In this document: piece by piece, positions 34,676 to 44,436 of the stretch | How positions within the stretch are numbered: position 1 is the first letter of the stretch | How the letters are laid out: the number at the start of each line of letters is the position of its first letter | Source: a virus | DNA: 45,783 nt | Strand: one strand, 5' to 3' | IMG/VR virus record: IMGVR_UViG_3300044716_000327 | Coordinates: 1-45,783 of that record | Notes under the pieces: generated by a model | Seen by the model: only the letters and a program-made list of their open reading frames with translations | Databases searched by the model: none | What the model was told of the DNA's origin: nothing | Made by a program: the position numbers and the translations under genes

Positions 34676-37290
34676 CAGCTGACGCCTTCGATGGTGAGTC
34701 CGTACAACCGAACAACGTCACCGGCCACCGTGCTTGCCTGCGTGCCGGCGACAGCCACCGCCACATGCCGGTCGCCGCCGACACTGCGCTCGTCCCTGTG
34801 GCCTGAGAAGTACGCTTTTGCAAACCCGTTGGACGGACCAAGAGACGAGCGCGCAGATCGGAGATCCAGCACTGCGGCCGTGGAGCCTGCCGCGGAAGCA
34901 AACCCACCCCGGTCTGTGGAGATTGCTGCTGGGCGCGGGGAAGGGGAGTTGTTGTAGTGCAGTCGCACTTGCATCTGCGAGCTATTGACGGTCGGGCTGT
35001 ACAGGACGCCAATCGACCTGCTGCCGCCGTCCGTTTGCGCTTCGCCCAGAGGCATGTTGCCAGTGCGGAACTCATACGGGATCGGGGTGCCTTGGAGGTC
35101 GGTGTAGCCGCCGCTGTAGGCAAATGCCCCAGAGCCAGTTCCCCACAGGGTGTCCTGCCGACCAGCGATCACTCCTTCTGTGGAGGCCGTGACGGCCGTC
35201 GCGAACACCTCTTCCCACCATGTCTTGGTAGCTATGCAATAGCAGAGGGCGCGCGTGGGAAGGGACTCGCCGGTCCTGCAGTAGAAAAACCGAATCACCT
35301 GGGCGCCATGATCGGCGCGGACGTGAAAGGCTGCGGAAGCCTGGAAGTTTATGACGCGCTCTCGCCAGTAGTTGTCCACCGGGATCGATACCGGCTCCGC
35401 CTGCTGGCCGTCGAATGCGTAGAGTCCATAGCTATCTACGATGTATGCGATTCCGCCCAGAACGTCCCAGCAATTCTGACTGAGTATGCCGCGATAGGCC
35501 ACCAGCGTTATAGACGCATCAAGCACCGGCTGGGCCACGTACTGCAGGCGATACAAGTGGCGAGACTGGCACACCGCAAGCAGCGACCCCAGTGGGACTA
35601 GGGCTACGATTGCATCGGGGTCCGCCACACTCTCCTGCAGGACAAGCTCGTTGCTTTCCGGCACGGATTCCGGCTCGTCAACCTCACTGTACAGGAGCGA
35701 GTTGGGCCTGTCCCCGGAGGTGTCCACGGCATACCACGCCCGATCTTGGAACATGGTGGCCACGCCGTAGTTCCCGGGAGGCGCCTGGAATCGGCGGGCG
35801 TTAATCTGTCCGTTTGGCAGCGTGACAGGCATGAGCCCGTACTGCTCGCGATCAGTGTCGCGCAAATCATCGTCCGACAACGTGTCTGTGTACGAACCAA
35901 AAAAGCTGGGGGAGGAGCGCTGGATGGTCGCCACGCGGAATAGCACCACGGACTGATCGGCGGTGGTGCGCCATAGTTCCATGGCGGTGACGCGATCCTC
36001 CAGGCCACTGTGGGTGAATGCCCACGTCAACGATCCAGAGCCATTGGGGATGTCCACTTCCTCTAGATCGGAAATGGAAGACGGTATTGGGCCACCGCGA
36101 CTTTCAGGCGTGGAGTCTAGATAGCGAATGCAGCACTTGTACGTGCCGCTCATGGGCGCGGTGAGTGTGGCAGTGGCCTTGGCGGTGGAGTCAATGACAA
36201 AGGCAGAGGGAATGGCTGAATACTGACCACCGGCATACACGGTCGCAGCAGTGAGGCTTCCGCCGCTAATGACTGCCGTAGCAGCGGCGCCGCCACCAAC
36301 CGGATCTTCCGGTGCGGCGCGGAACGTAATGACCGGAGCCGACCGATAGCCAGTCCCCCCGGCGCTCACGGTCAGCGCGCTGACGCGGTACACCATATCC
36401 ACCGACACTTGCGCGCCCGTGCCCCCGCCGACCAGCATGGCCGTCACGCCGCTGGTGGTTGCGCCGGTCCCAGCAGACAGGAGGCGAAGGGCCGTCACCT
36501 TGCCGCCCGCCACCGTCACGCTCGCCGCAGCGCGAGTCAGGCCCTGCGCCGTGGAGAAGACGAGGTCTGGCGCGGCTGTGTACCCCGTGCCTTGGGAGGC
36601 GATCGAAAGGGAATCAACTTGGCCAACGACGCCAACAGACAGCGTAGCCCCGCCCGCCAAGCCGCCGGACAGAGTGACCGTAGGAGTGTCTTGGTATCCC
36701 GCCCCGCCATCGGTGACATCAACGCGCGTCACGCGACCGTTTGTCAGCGTGGCCTTTGCGACCGCATCGCGACCAGGCGTGCCGCCAGAGAACACCACGG
36801 ACGGCACGTTGTTGTAGCCCGCCCCGGCATTCACTAGCTGGACGGCGCTGACATACCGATTGCCGGCGGACGAACTCGCCGTTACGGCAGGCGCGGTGGC
36901 TGGCTTGGAAATGCCAATGACTTCGACTGTGGCGCTGTCGCCCGTCCACCGCAGACCGCGGCCCATGCCGTCCACACCGTACATGTCATTACCACGCCCC
37001 TTAAAGAAGCATGTCGGACGCAACGGGCCGGTGTACGCAAACGCCGTGGCTGCAGCCCCCGAGCCGCTGCCGCCGGAAAACTGGATCTGCGGAGAGCCCG
37101 TGTAGCCAGTCCCGCCAGCGGTCAGAACGACAGACTCCACGGCCGTCCCTGCCATGTGCGCCACCGCGGCGGCGCCCGTGCCACCGCCGCCGATCACCGC
37201 TACCGTTGGAGGCGATGCGTAGCCCGAGCCACCCGTCAGCACAGACACGGTGACCACAGAGCCAGATTGACGAGTCGCGATGATGGACAT
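34675..37290 (-). CDS. tail nozzle/stabilisation-like protein, second part
   Basis: Encodes 871 residues. ATG 37290 shares a base with the upstream TAA (TAATG) and gives MSIIATRQ; a longer frame is open but overlaps. Residues about 18-370 hold eight degenerate copies of a GGxGYxxxPxVxxxGG-GAxAxA unit. The rest resembles the beta-propeller of podovirus nozzle proteins (LLYSEVDEPESVPESNEL, LLAVCQSRHLYRLQYV, GGIAYIVDSYGLYAFDG). It probably forms the tail tip that opens to eject DNA. Its expected N-terminus is found in the gene upstream. Confidence 0.6.
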   Translation of the reverse strand: MSIIATRQSGSVVTVSVLTGGSGYASPPTVAVIGGGGTGAAAVAHMAGTAVESVVLTAGGTGYTGSPQIQFSGGSGSGAAATAFAYTGPLRPTCFFKGRGNDMYGVDGMGRGLRWTGDSATVEVIGISKPATAPAVTASSSAGNRYVSAVQLVNAGAGYNNVPSVVFSGGTPGRDAVAKATLTNGRVTRVDVTDGGAGYQDTPTVTLSGGLAGGATLSVGVVGQVDSLSIASQGTGYTAAPDLVFSTAQGLTRAAASVTVAGGKVTALRLLSAGTGATTSGVTAMLVGGGTGAQVSVDMVYRVSALTVSAGGTGYRSAPVITFRAAPEDPVGGGAAATAVISGGSLTAATVYAGGQYSAIPSAFVIDSTAKATATLTAPMSGTYKCCIRYLDSTPESRGGPIPSSISDLEEVDIPNGSGSLTWAFTHSGLEDRVTAMELWRTTADQSVVLFRVATIQRSSPSFFGSYTDTLSDDDLRDTDREQYGLMPVTLPNGQINARRFQAPPGNYGVATMFQDRAWYAVDTSGDRPNSLLYSEVDEPESVPESNELVLQESVADPDAIVALVPLGSLLAVCQSRHLYRLQYVAQPVLDASITLVAYRGILSQNCWDVLGGIAYIVDSYGLYAFDGQQAEPVSIPVDNYWRERVINFQASAAFHVRADHGAQVIRFFYCRTGESLPTRALCYCIATKTWWEEVFATAVTASTEGVIAGRQDTLWGTGSGAFAYSGGYTDLQGTPIPYEFRTGNMPLGEAQTDGGSRSIGVLYSPTVNSSQMQVRLHYNNSPSPRPAAISTDRGGFASAAGSTAAVLDLRSARSSLGPSNGFAKAYFSGHRDERSVGGDRHVAVAVAGTQASTVAGDVVRLYGLTIEGVS

Positions 37291-40200
37291 TATGGATGCC
37301 AGAAGGGGAGCGTTGGCGCTTGGAGACGATCCAGATATCGCCCCCACGCCGTAATTCGCAGGGATTCGACGTTGGGGGTTATGTACACGTAATCGCCGTC
37401 TGGAAGCGCAAACCCCGCTGTCGTAGTGCTGGTGGTTGTTGAGGAGCGACTGCCATGACCGTTGATAAACAACGCCCACCCGCTATTTGTAAACTCAAAA
37501 GAAAAGTGAACCCATTGGCCTGCGAGAGATGACACTGTCGCCAAGGTGCTTGTACTTTGACCAGACCCCTGCACGCGAGTCAAAGACACTACGGCCGCGC
37601 CGTTGGTGAAGGCCACGTCCAGTCTCGCGGAATGAGTAACGGTGCCCGTGGTGGTGATAATGTTTTGCCCAGCCTGCAAGACCGGATCGGTAAGTGTCAC
37701 CCCCGCGGCCGGCATCTTCATCCACCATTCGGTGCAGTTAGCCGGTTGCCACGTTTGCGATTCGATGTCGCTTGGCTTGGCTAGGTTGTAGGACACAAAG
37801 TTGCCGGACACATTCGCTGCTACTAAGGGTCCAAACCGTCCGGTGCCGTTCGCACTGGAGCTAGTGGCCTGCTGAGACGCTGTCATGGTGGCTTGCGATC
37901 TCACAAACCGCTGGCCGGTATTCGCATCCCACAGAAAGGATACGCGATCCCACAGTGGGTCACTGTTTGCCGGCGATGTGATTGGTGAGGTGACTACATA
38001 TTGAGATCCGCTTACAGCCACGCCGGAACTGCTCGCCACTCGCGAGCGAATAACAAACGGCGACGACGGGACTGGCGCTATCCAGTATTTGCTACGGCCG
38101 CTCCCGCGGTACGGATCACTGATGACGCCGGAGGTTACAGTGGGGTACGCAGCCACTGACGCCGCGCGCTGGGTCACGGCCGTCCACGTTGACCCTTCAT
38201 CTGTGCTGTAGTCGCATGCGAGCGTGGAGGTGTCGGCAATACACCCGCGAGCCGGCCACAAGACATCCAAGACGCAGGCGCCGCCGGCGAATCCAACTGT
38301 CGTGGTGTGGTCGCTAGCCACCGGCCCGTCCGACACGGACACGGTGTTGGAAGCGCCATAGTCGCCAGCGCCTGCCAAGTTAGAAAGCGCCAAGTTGTAA
38401 CGTGCGAACGCACCATCGGCCGTGCAGCATGGCACCACAGCGGTGCGCGCAGCAAGATCCACAGAGGCGTTCAGCACTGCGCCATCAAGGGTGTTGCCGC
38501 TGACAGTCGATGAAGTAGCTCCACGCTGTTCGTACAGCTTGTAGCCGGTAATAGCTGCGCCGTTTTCGGCAACGGCGGGCCATGTAAGGGTGACATAGCC
38601 CGCGGCGGCAGTGGCGGTGATCGTTGGAATTCCGGGCGCCTGCGCGATACGAACGACAAGTGGCGTTGTGGTGGGGGGCCCGGCCCCAACGGTCGATACC
38701 GCATAGACGCGATAGTAGTAGGTGGTCAGCGCCTGAATGCCCGCGAACGTAGCAGTGGTGGAAGAACTGGCAGAGTCCGCAAGCACTGTCCAGGGCCCGC
38801 TGGATGCCGTGCTGGTCTGAATCACATAGTCGGTAATGATCGATCCATACGCATTCGGGGCAGTCCAAGAAAGCGTGAGCGTAGTGTCGGTGGTGGCGTT
38901 GTTGGCAAACCTGCTGGTCATCGTCAGGCCACTGACCGCCACGGGAACCTGACCAACCACTACGCTGGCGGACTCCGCGCTGTAGGCTCCGGTTCCGGCT
39001 GCGTTGACAGCGGCCACGCGGAAGAAGTACGTGAACCCGTTGGTGAGGCCCGAGACCGTATACTCCAGCACCGCATCCACCGTCCCATAGGTAGTCCATG
39101 TGGTGGTTGTGCTGCGGCGATACTGAAGCACGTAGCCGGTGATCGGCGTGCCGCCCGTGGACGTGGGTTGCGTCCAACTGGCGAACATCTGAGTGTTGCC
39201 GCCGCTGATCGCAGCGTTGGTCGGCGCACCCGGAGGCCCGATGGGAATAAATGCGGAGCTAGGAGTGCTGTAGTTTCCCGTGCCTACCGCACTCACGGCC
39301 GCGACCCGGAACGTGTAAGAAATTCCATTGGTCAGTCCGGCGACAGTTGTCTGCAGGACGGTAGACGTGCCATCAGAAACGGTTGTCCAAGACGTGCCGT
39401 CCGTGGAATACTGAATCAGATAGTCTGTGATGACGCTTCCGCCCGAATCGGTCGGCGCCGACCAGCGCACTGTCACAGAGCCGTTGCCTACTGTGCCGGC
39501 GACATTGGTTGGGGCCAAAGGAACCGTCTGCGGCGTCACTGAGGACGAAGTCACATACGCGCTGGCACCCTCTGAGTTGACGGTGGCAACGCGATAGGTG
39601 TAAGCGGTCCCATTGGTCAGGCCGGTAGCGGTGTAGGACGTTGCAGTGCTAGCGCTCTTGGTGACGGTAGAATATGCCCCGCCAGCCACAGACACTTGGA
39701 TCTGATAGTCGGTGATTGCCGCCCCGCCGTTGCTGGCTGGGGCGGTCCATGACAGGGCGATCTGAGAATTCCCGGGCGTGGCCGTCAGGCCGGTGGGGGC
39801 TCCCGGGAGTGTTCTTGGGGTCACATTGCCTGTGGAAGCGGAGTATGGTCCCGCCCCCACGGAGTTGACTGCCGACACACGGAACTGATAGGCCGTGCCG
39901 TTGGTCAGCTGCGTGACAAAGTAGGAGGTGTCTGTGTTTGTGCCGTCCGACAGCGTAGACCACGTCGCCCCTGAATCCGTAGATCGCTGAATGACATAGT
40001 CTGTGATTCCGCCGACGTTGTTGGCAGAGGGTGCCTGCCACTGCAATGTCACCTGCGCGTTGCCGTGGGTCGCGGTCAGGCTGGCCACTTGGTCGGGCAC
40101 GCCAATGGGATACACAGGGGTCATGTATGTGGCGTAGTCGCTCGTCCCAACTGCGTTGCGAGCCGCCACGCGAAACACGTATGCCTGACCGTTCGTTAAG

Positions 40201-40970
40201 CCCGTAACGGTGGCGGAGGTGCTAGTGGAGGTGCCGTCCGCAAAGACCGTCCACGCCTGACCGGCATTGGCGCTGTACTCAACCGCATAGTCGGTGAGGA
40301 CTGATCCGCCATTGTTGGTGGGCGCAGACCATGTCAGCGAAGCACCGGAGTTGGCAGCGGTCGCCAAGAGATTGGTCGGTGATGCCGGCGCACCAACCGG
40401 AGTGGCTGACGCAGATGCCGCGCTGTAGGGCCCAATTCCGTAGTTGTTCGTCGCCGCCACGCGGAACACATATGCCTGACCGTTCGTCAGGCCAGCAGCA
40501 GTGGCAGCACTGGCAGTGGCGGAGAGCGCGTAGCTCCACACGGTCCCGCCGTCCAGCGACACCTGCACAGTGTAGCCCGTGATGTCGCTGCCCCCAGTGA
40601 CGGCCGGCGGATCCCAGTCCAGGGCCACGGACGAGGTCTGAGGAACCGCCGTCACGTTGAGCGGCGCGCTGGGGACGCCGGTCAGCGATGGTGCGCCGTC
40701 CGAAGCCGTAGACCTTCCAGAGAAGATAGTGCCTACAGCGTCTTGGTAGACAATCACGCTGCCGCCCGCATGCTGAAAAGAAAACGACGCCACCACAGGA
40801 CGAGTGGCAGACACCGTGCTAGACAGCGTGTACGCCTGCATGCCAGGGCGCACGCTCAGCTGGCCGGGAGACAGGCACTGCACGTTGACTTGCGTGACGG
40901 CTGCGCCGGGAGGCAGTGAGTACGGAGACGCATTGGTGACCAGCCCAGCGAATTTTTCGATGTTGATCAC
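37290..40970 (-). CDS. nozzle N-terminus fused to eight FN3 domains and a lectin-like domain
   Basis: Encodes 1226 residues from GTG 40970, which overlaps the neck stop as GTGA; ATG 41015 would overlap by 49 nt. The N-terminus INIEKFAGLVTNASPYSLPP, then QLSVRPGMQ, resembles podovirus nozzle starts. From ~99 to ~850 eight fibronectin III domains follow (units opening -P-AP-NL-A--GN--v-LSW-AP, with NG-AY-FRVAAVN). The last ~330 residues have a LamG/concanavalin-like pattern (WVHFSFEFTNSGWALFINGH). It may display carbohydrate-binding modules on the tail. Confidence 0.7.
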   Translation of the reverse strand: MINIEKFAGLVTNASPYSLPPGAAVTQVNVQCLSPGQLSVRPGMQAYTLSSTVSATRPVVASFSFQHAGGSVIVYQDAVGTIFSGRSTASDGAPSLTGVPSAPLNVTAVPQTSSVALDWDPPAVTGGSDITGYTVQVSLDGGTVWSYALSATASAATAAGLTNGQAYVFRVAATNNYGIGPYSAASASATPVGAPASPTNLLATAANSGASLTWSAPTNNGGSVLTDYAVEYSANAGQAWTVFADGTSTSTSATVTGLTNGQAYVFRVAARNAVGTSDYATYMTPVYPIGVPDQVASLTATHGNAQVTLQWQAPSANNVGGITDYVIQRSTDSGATWSTLSDGTNTDTSYFVTQLTNGTAYQFRVSAVNSVGAGPYSASTGNVTPRTLPGAPTGLTATPGNSQIALSWTAPASNGGAAITDYQIQVSVAGGAYSTVTKSASTATSYTATGLTNGTAYTYRVATVNSEGASAYVTSSSVTPQTVPLAPTNVAGTVGNGSVTVRWSAPTDSGGSVITDYLIQYSTDGTSWTTVSDGTSTVLQTTVAGLTNGISYTFRVAAVSAVGTGNYSTPSSAFIPIGPPGAPTNAAISGGNTQMFASWTQPTSTGGTPITGYVLQYRRSTTTTWTTYGTVDAVLEYTVSGLTNGFTYFFRVAAVNAAGTGAYSAESASVVVGQVPVAVSGLTMTSRFANNATTDTTLTLSWTAPNAYGSIITDYVIQTSTASSGPWTVLADSASSSTTATFAGIQALTTYYYRVYAVSTVGAGPPTTTPLVVRIAQAPGIPTITATAAAGYVTLTWPAVAENGAAITGYKLYEQRGATSSTVSGNTLDGAVLNASVDLAARTAVVPCCTADGAFARYNLALSNLAGAGDYGASNTVSVSDGPVASDHTTTVGFAGGACVLDVLWPARGCIADTSTLACDYSTDEGSTWTAVTQRAASVAAYPTVTSGVISDPYRGSGRSKYWIAPVPSSPFVIRSRVASSSGVAVSGSQYVVTSPITSPANSDPLWDRVSFLWDANTGQRFVRSQATMTASQQATSSSANGTGRFGPLVAANVSGNFVSYNLAKPSDIESQTWQPANCTEWWMKMPAAGVTLTDPVLQAGQNIITTTGTVTHSARLDVAFTNGAAVVSLTRVQGSGQSTSTLATVSSLAGQWVHFSFEFTNSGWALFINGHGSRSSTTTSTTTAGFALPDGDYVYITPNVESLRITAWGRYLDRLQAPTLPFWHP

Positions 40971-42103
40971 GGGTTGCCACCGTCGAAGTTGTCGGACTGC
41001 AAGGGTGTCCGCCATGCCATGGCGTCAAAGATGACTCGCTGCGGTTGCTGGAATGGCGTCAGCGCGTCCGACTCCATGGCCAGACGAAGGTCGCGCTGGT
41101 ACATGGCGAAGGCGTTGTCAGGCTTGGCGTTCCGCGTGCGAGCCAGCCAGTACGCTGAGCAGGACAGGAACCCGTTGTGCATTCCGGTGGGCATGTCCAC
41201 TATGTCGGTAATGAGGTACTTAACCCCCGTGGCCGTGAGGGGCGTGGCCAGAGTGCAAGACGTGGCGCTAGACACAGCCGCAATGACGGCCTCTCCTTGG
41301 TAGGGCGCCATGGAGCCGTCGCTTCCAGGGAAGTCCGCGGACGTTCCCAGGCGAAGCACAGACCCCACCATAGCCGCCGAGAACGCCGTGCCAGTTCCCG
41401 TGACCTCCACCCCAGACACAGTGACAGTGCCTTGCCGCGAACTAGCCTCATGCCCAGAGATCCTCAACCGCCGCGGAAGGCGCCGGTAGGTGAAGTCCAG
41501 ATTAGAGTTTGCCACCGGATAGCCGATGACCTTAATCGCCCACCCCGTTCCCTGCGGATCCTTGATCACCGTCCACGCATGAGGAGGGCCCGCGAGGTTG
41601 TTCGCATTCTCCAGCTTCATCGCTTGGTCGGCCGACACGTAGATGAATCGCGTCCATGCCACATGGTCAATGGGCGAATCCAAGGACCGGAAATCCGACG
41701 GCAGTGGGAAGGTGTCCTGGTACAGCGTTGCCGCGGTCGGGCTTACCAGATCGCTAGATGGCGTGAGGATCGGGTCGCACAGCAGGCGGGTGCTGCTTAC
41801 GCGGGTGGCAATCTTGGCGACCGTGTTGTTGAGGCGCATGCGACACAACACCGAATTATTCGGAAATGCGTCACCAGATGCCAAGTCAAAGAACCTTGTG
41901 TTCTGGCTGTAGGTGACGGTTCCATTCCAGTTGATGGAGAACTTGATGCGCCCGTGGGTCTGGTAGTAGTTCCAGTCACGGAGCGTGGAGATTTCGCTAT
42001 ACGCTCGCTGGATGGACGTGCGAATGTCGGCCTGCTCTGCGTCCTGCGGACCACCAAAGCTGCTGGTGATCAAATGCTCAACGGCGTCGAAGTAGGTCAG
42101 CAT
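40967..42103 (-). CDS. neck / head-tail adaptor-like protein
   Basis: Encodes 378 residues from ATG 42103. The N-terminus YFDAVEHLITSSFGGPQDAE then RTSIQRAYSEISTLRDWNYY resembles a phage neck/adaptor-type family (FDAVEHLIT-GG-QDAE-DI--AIQRAY-EI---RDW-YY). A C-terminal segment has PDNAFAMYQRDLRLAMESDA, typical of subunits that bridge portal and tail tube. A large insert in the middle (GTVTVSGVEVTGTGTAFSAA) is an Ig-like or beta insertion. It precedes the nozzle-like gene in the expected order. Confidence 0.6.
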   Translation of the reverse strand: MLTYFDAVEHLITSSFGGPQDAEQADIRTSIQRAYSEISTLRDWNYYQTHGRIKFSINWNGTVTYSQNTRFFDLASGDAFPNNSVLCRMRLNNTVAKIATRVSSTRLLCDPILTPSSDLVSPTAATLYQDTFPLPSDFRSLDSPIDHVAWTRFIYVSADQAMKLENANNLAGPPHAWTVIKDPQGTGWAIKVIGYPVANSNLDFTYRRLPRRLRISGHEASSRQGTVTVSGVEVTGTGTAFSAAMVGSVLRLGTSADFPGSDGSMAPYQGEAVIAAVSSATSCTLATPLTATGVKYLITDIVDMPTGMHNGFLSCSAYWLARTRNAKPDNAFAMYQRDLRLAMESDALTPFQQPQRVIFDAMAWRTPLQSDNFDGGNP

Positions 42104-42132
42104 GTTTCACCCGTGTGTTGATAATCGCTCGT

Positions 42133-42486
42133 TCATGCCACCTCCACCCACGCCAGCGTCGGCTCATCCCAGCGATACAGCTTGTCATCGGCCGGCATCG
42201 GTGTCGGCGGTTGCCAGTCATGGCTGGCATCTAGCGTCCATGAGGGGAATGGCTGCGGCGAGATAAACACGTCCGCGTCCGCGTCGTAGCGGTAGCCGAT
42301 GCCAGCGAATCGCCTGCGGATGCTGTTGTTGTAGCTCGTCTGCACCCAGCGACCACCCAGCAGGCTCTCGCAGAACGCGATGCCCTTGGCTTCGCTCTCA
42401 ACGCCGTTGTCGATCAACTCGGCGTTGGCGACGACGATGACCTGAGTAACGACGTTGCTTTCGTTTAGCTGTGCGAAGTGTGCCAT
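42133..42486 (-). CDS. MAHFA-type tail-associated protein, copy 1
   Basis: Encodes 117 residues; ATG 42486 shares a base with the fibre stop (TGATG). It has MAHFAQLNESNVVTQVIVV, GRWVQTSYNNSIRRRFAGIG, YRYD, and a WTLDASHDWQPP end. This family is common in aquatic phages beside tail-fibre genes and may assist fibre assembly or attach to it. A related copy lies at 44138-44434. Confidence 0.65.
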   Translation of the reverse strand: MAHFAQLNESNVVTQVIVVANAELIDNGVESEAKGIAFCESLLGGRWVQTSYNNSIRRRFAGIGYRYDADADVFISPQPFPSWTLDASHDWQPPTPMPADDKLYRWDEPTLAWVEVA

Positions 42487-43841
42487 CAGAACGTGATGCT
42501 CCCGGTGCCAGTGAACGTGTAGATGACGCTGCCGCCGCTGTTGGTTACCACGGGGCTTCCAGTTGTCGCAGTTGCAGCGGACTGCGACTTGATGATCACC
42601 ACGCCGCTGCCGCCAGCAGCGCCGGAGTCGCCGCCTGCGCCCTGCCCAGAGTTTGCCGTGCCAGCAGCCCCAACCGAGTTAGCGCCGTTAACTGGCGTGA
42701 CCTGATCCGCCCCCACCGAGATGCCAGCACCGCCGCCGGAAAAATACCGCGTGCCAGAGTAGAGGACGCCGACGCTAGCCGCTGCCGCGAGCGTGCTGTA
42801 CGAGCCAACACCGTCGCCGCCAGCGCCAGCGGTGCCGCCGGATGCGTTTCCGCCAGCACTCGCCGCACCACCGCCGCCGCCAGAGCCACCAGAGCCGAAC
42901 GGCCCCGTACCGTTGCCACCGCTAAATCCTTGACCGCTTGTCCCGCTGCCGCCATACGATCTCTGGTCCGTGGTAAATCCGCAGCCGCCGCCGCCGCAGC
43001 CTCCGTCTTTGCCGAAGTAGTTACCTCCAAACGATCCGCCGCCACCACCGCCAACGGCAGCGGCCAGAAGGCTGGCGAACGAGGAGTTTGTGCCGCTTGT
43101 GCCGGGAGAGTTTGAGCCAACGCTCGCGCCACCGCCGCCCACGGTCACGGTGTACTGCACGCCCGAGGTGAATGCCACTTGCGACGAGTAGACCACACCG
43201 CCGCCACCGCCAGCGCCACCGACAGACGTGCCAGACCCGCCGCCGCCAGCCACGACGAGAACCTCCAGAACGCTACCAGGCATGACGGAACTACTCGCCG
43301 CCGAATACGCCCCCGTGCCCACGCCATTCACCGCTGCCACGCGAAAGGTGTACGCGGTGCCGTTGGTCAGGCCGGTGACAGCGGCGGAGGTAGCCGTTGA
43401 CGTGCCATCCGAGACCGTAGTCCACGTTGAGCCGCTGTTGCTGCTGTATTGCAAGACGTAATCTAAGACGGGAGCCTGTGCGATCACACCAGTGGGAGCC
43501 GTCCATGACAGCAATGCTTGACCATTCCCCGCTGTGGCTGTGACGCCGGTTGGCGCGGGCGGGACAAACAACGCACGCAGCACAGCGTCAGCCCCGCCAG
43601 TCGCGGACAAGACGCCGTCAGCGATTGACAGGCCCGAGCCGACCTTCACTCCGCCTAGCGTTGACTCCGAAGCAGTCGGCAGCTGGAACGAGCCGCCAAA
43701 TTCCCTAATGGTCCCTGCGGAGTCCTTGTAGTACAGCTTGCCACCAGACGAGTGATAGTTGAGTGCAACTTCCCCAAGTTCCAAGGCCGTTGGCGCGGCA
43801 CCCTGGACGGCAGATCGCTTTAGTTTGATGATGTCGCTCAT
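42486..43841 (-). CDS. tail fibre/adhesin: N-terminal module, FN3, glycine-rich tip
   Basis: Encodes 451 residues; ATG 43841 follows GTGAA and is ATGA-linked to the upstream gene's end region. The N-terminus IKLKRSAVQGAAPTALELGE, then VALNYHSSGGKLYYKD, is a typical fibre start; a GGVKVGSGLSIADGVLSATG module follows. One FN3 domain (~95-185) precedes a glycine-rich domain (~200-425) with polyglycine runs, like adhesin tips that use polyglycine helices. It probably binds the host receptor. Confidence 0.65.
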   Translation of the reverse strand: MSDIIKLKRSAVQGAAPTALELGEVALNYHSSGGKLYYKDSAGTIREFGGSFQLPTASESTLGGVKVGSGLSIADGVLSATGGADAVLRALFVPPAPTGVTATAGNGQALLSWTAPTGVIAQAPVLDYVLQYSSNSGSTWTTVSDGTSTATSAAVTGLTNGTAYTFRVAAVNGVGTGAYSAASSSVMPGSVLEVLVVAGGGGSGTSVGGAGGGGGVVYSSQVAFTSGVQYTVTVGGGGASVGSNSPGTSGTNSSFASLLAAAVGGGGGGSFGGNYFGKDGGCGGGGCGFTTDQRSYGGSGTSGQGFSGGNGTGPFGSGGSGGGGGAASAGGNASGGTAGAGGDGVGSYSTLAAAASVGVLYSGTRYFSGGGAGISVGADQVTPVNGANSVGAAGTANSGQGAGGDSGAAGGSGVVIIKSQSAATATTGSPVVTNSGGSVIYTFTGTGSITF

Positions 43842-44110
43842 GCGTACACGCCCCCATCCAAGGTTCTGCCGTCAGCCACTACCGAAAGAACACCGTCTGG
43901 CGCGGTCAACCCAGAGCCGACCTTAATCCCGCCGAGAACGCTGGAGGTCGCGGTTGGGATGGCCCCCCCACCCGCCAAAGCCGCCACGCCACCCGCAGCC
44001 GTCCGGTAGAACAGGCGACCGTCCGCCTGGTTCACGGCCACCTCCCCGTCCTCCAGCGAGGCGGGAACGGCGTTTGCGGTATTGCTACGTTTCAGTCGGG
44101 GGGGCGGCAT
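43838..44110 (-). CDS. short fibre N-terminal module
   Basis: Encodes 90 residues. It has the same start module as the next fibre (LKRSNTANAVPASLEDGEVA, VNQADGRLFYR, then GGIKVGSGLTAPDGVLSV) but stops before FN3 or a glycine-rich tip. It may be a truncated fibre left by module exchange, or a small attachment subunit. The next gene overlaps its stop (ATGA). Confidence 0.6.
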   Translation of the reverse strand: MPPPRLKRSNTANAVPASLEDGEVAVNQADGRLFYRTAAGGVAALAGGGAIPTATSSVLGGIKVGSGLTAPDGVLSVVADGRTLDGGVYA

Positions 44111-44137
44111 GAAAGTCCTGCGAAATGGGCCTAAAGA

Positions 44138-44434
44138 CTATTGTCCCTCAACCCATGTCCCCGTCGCCTCGTTGAGCGTCCAGCCATCGCCGGGGCATGG
44201 CGGAATGAACGCATCAAGGTCATCACTGTAGGAGTAGCCGATGCCTGCGTAGTTCAAACGAAACGGCACGCCACCGTTGAGATGCACACCGCCGCGAGTG
44301 TGGTAGCTCGTCCGCAAGCACCGCTGCCCCCGCACGGCTGCGTAGAACGTCTCCCAATCGCCAGTAGTCTCGTCGTTGCCGACGATCACCTCACAGACGA
44401 TGGACTGCTCATCAATGAAGGCGTAATGCGCCAT
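44138..44434 (-). CDS. MAHYA-type tail-associated protein, copy 2
   Basis: Encodes 98 residues from ATG 44434, 2 nt after the previous stop. It has MAHYAFIDEQSIVCEVIVGN, CLRTSYHTRGG, and FRLNYAGIGYSYSDDLDAFI followed by GWTLNEATGTWVE. It is the same family as 42133-42486, but each copy lies beside its own glycine-rich gene. This suggests fibre/chaperone pairs that were duplicated together. Confidence 0.65.
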   Translation of the reverse strand: MAHYAFIDEQSIVCEVIVGNDETTGDWETFYAAVRGQRCLRTSYHTRGGVHLNGGVPFRLNYAGIGYSYSDDLDAFIPPCPGDGWTLNEATGTWVEGQ

Positions 44435-44436
44435 GA

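Noticed and set aside
36409-40330. Plus-strand frames across the nozzle and FN3 genes
   Set aside because: Antisense shadows of repetitive coding sequence with no ribosome sites.
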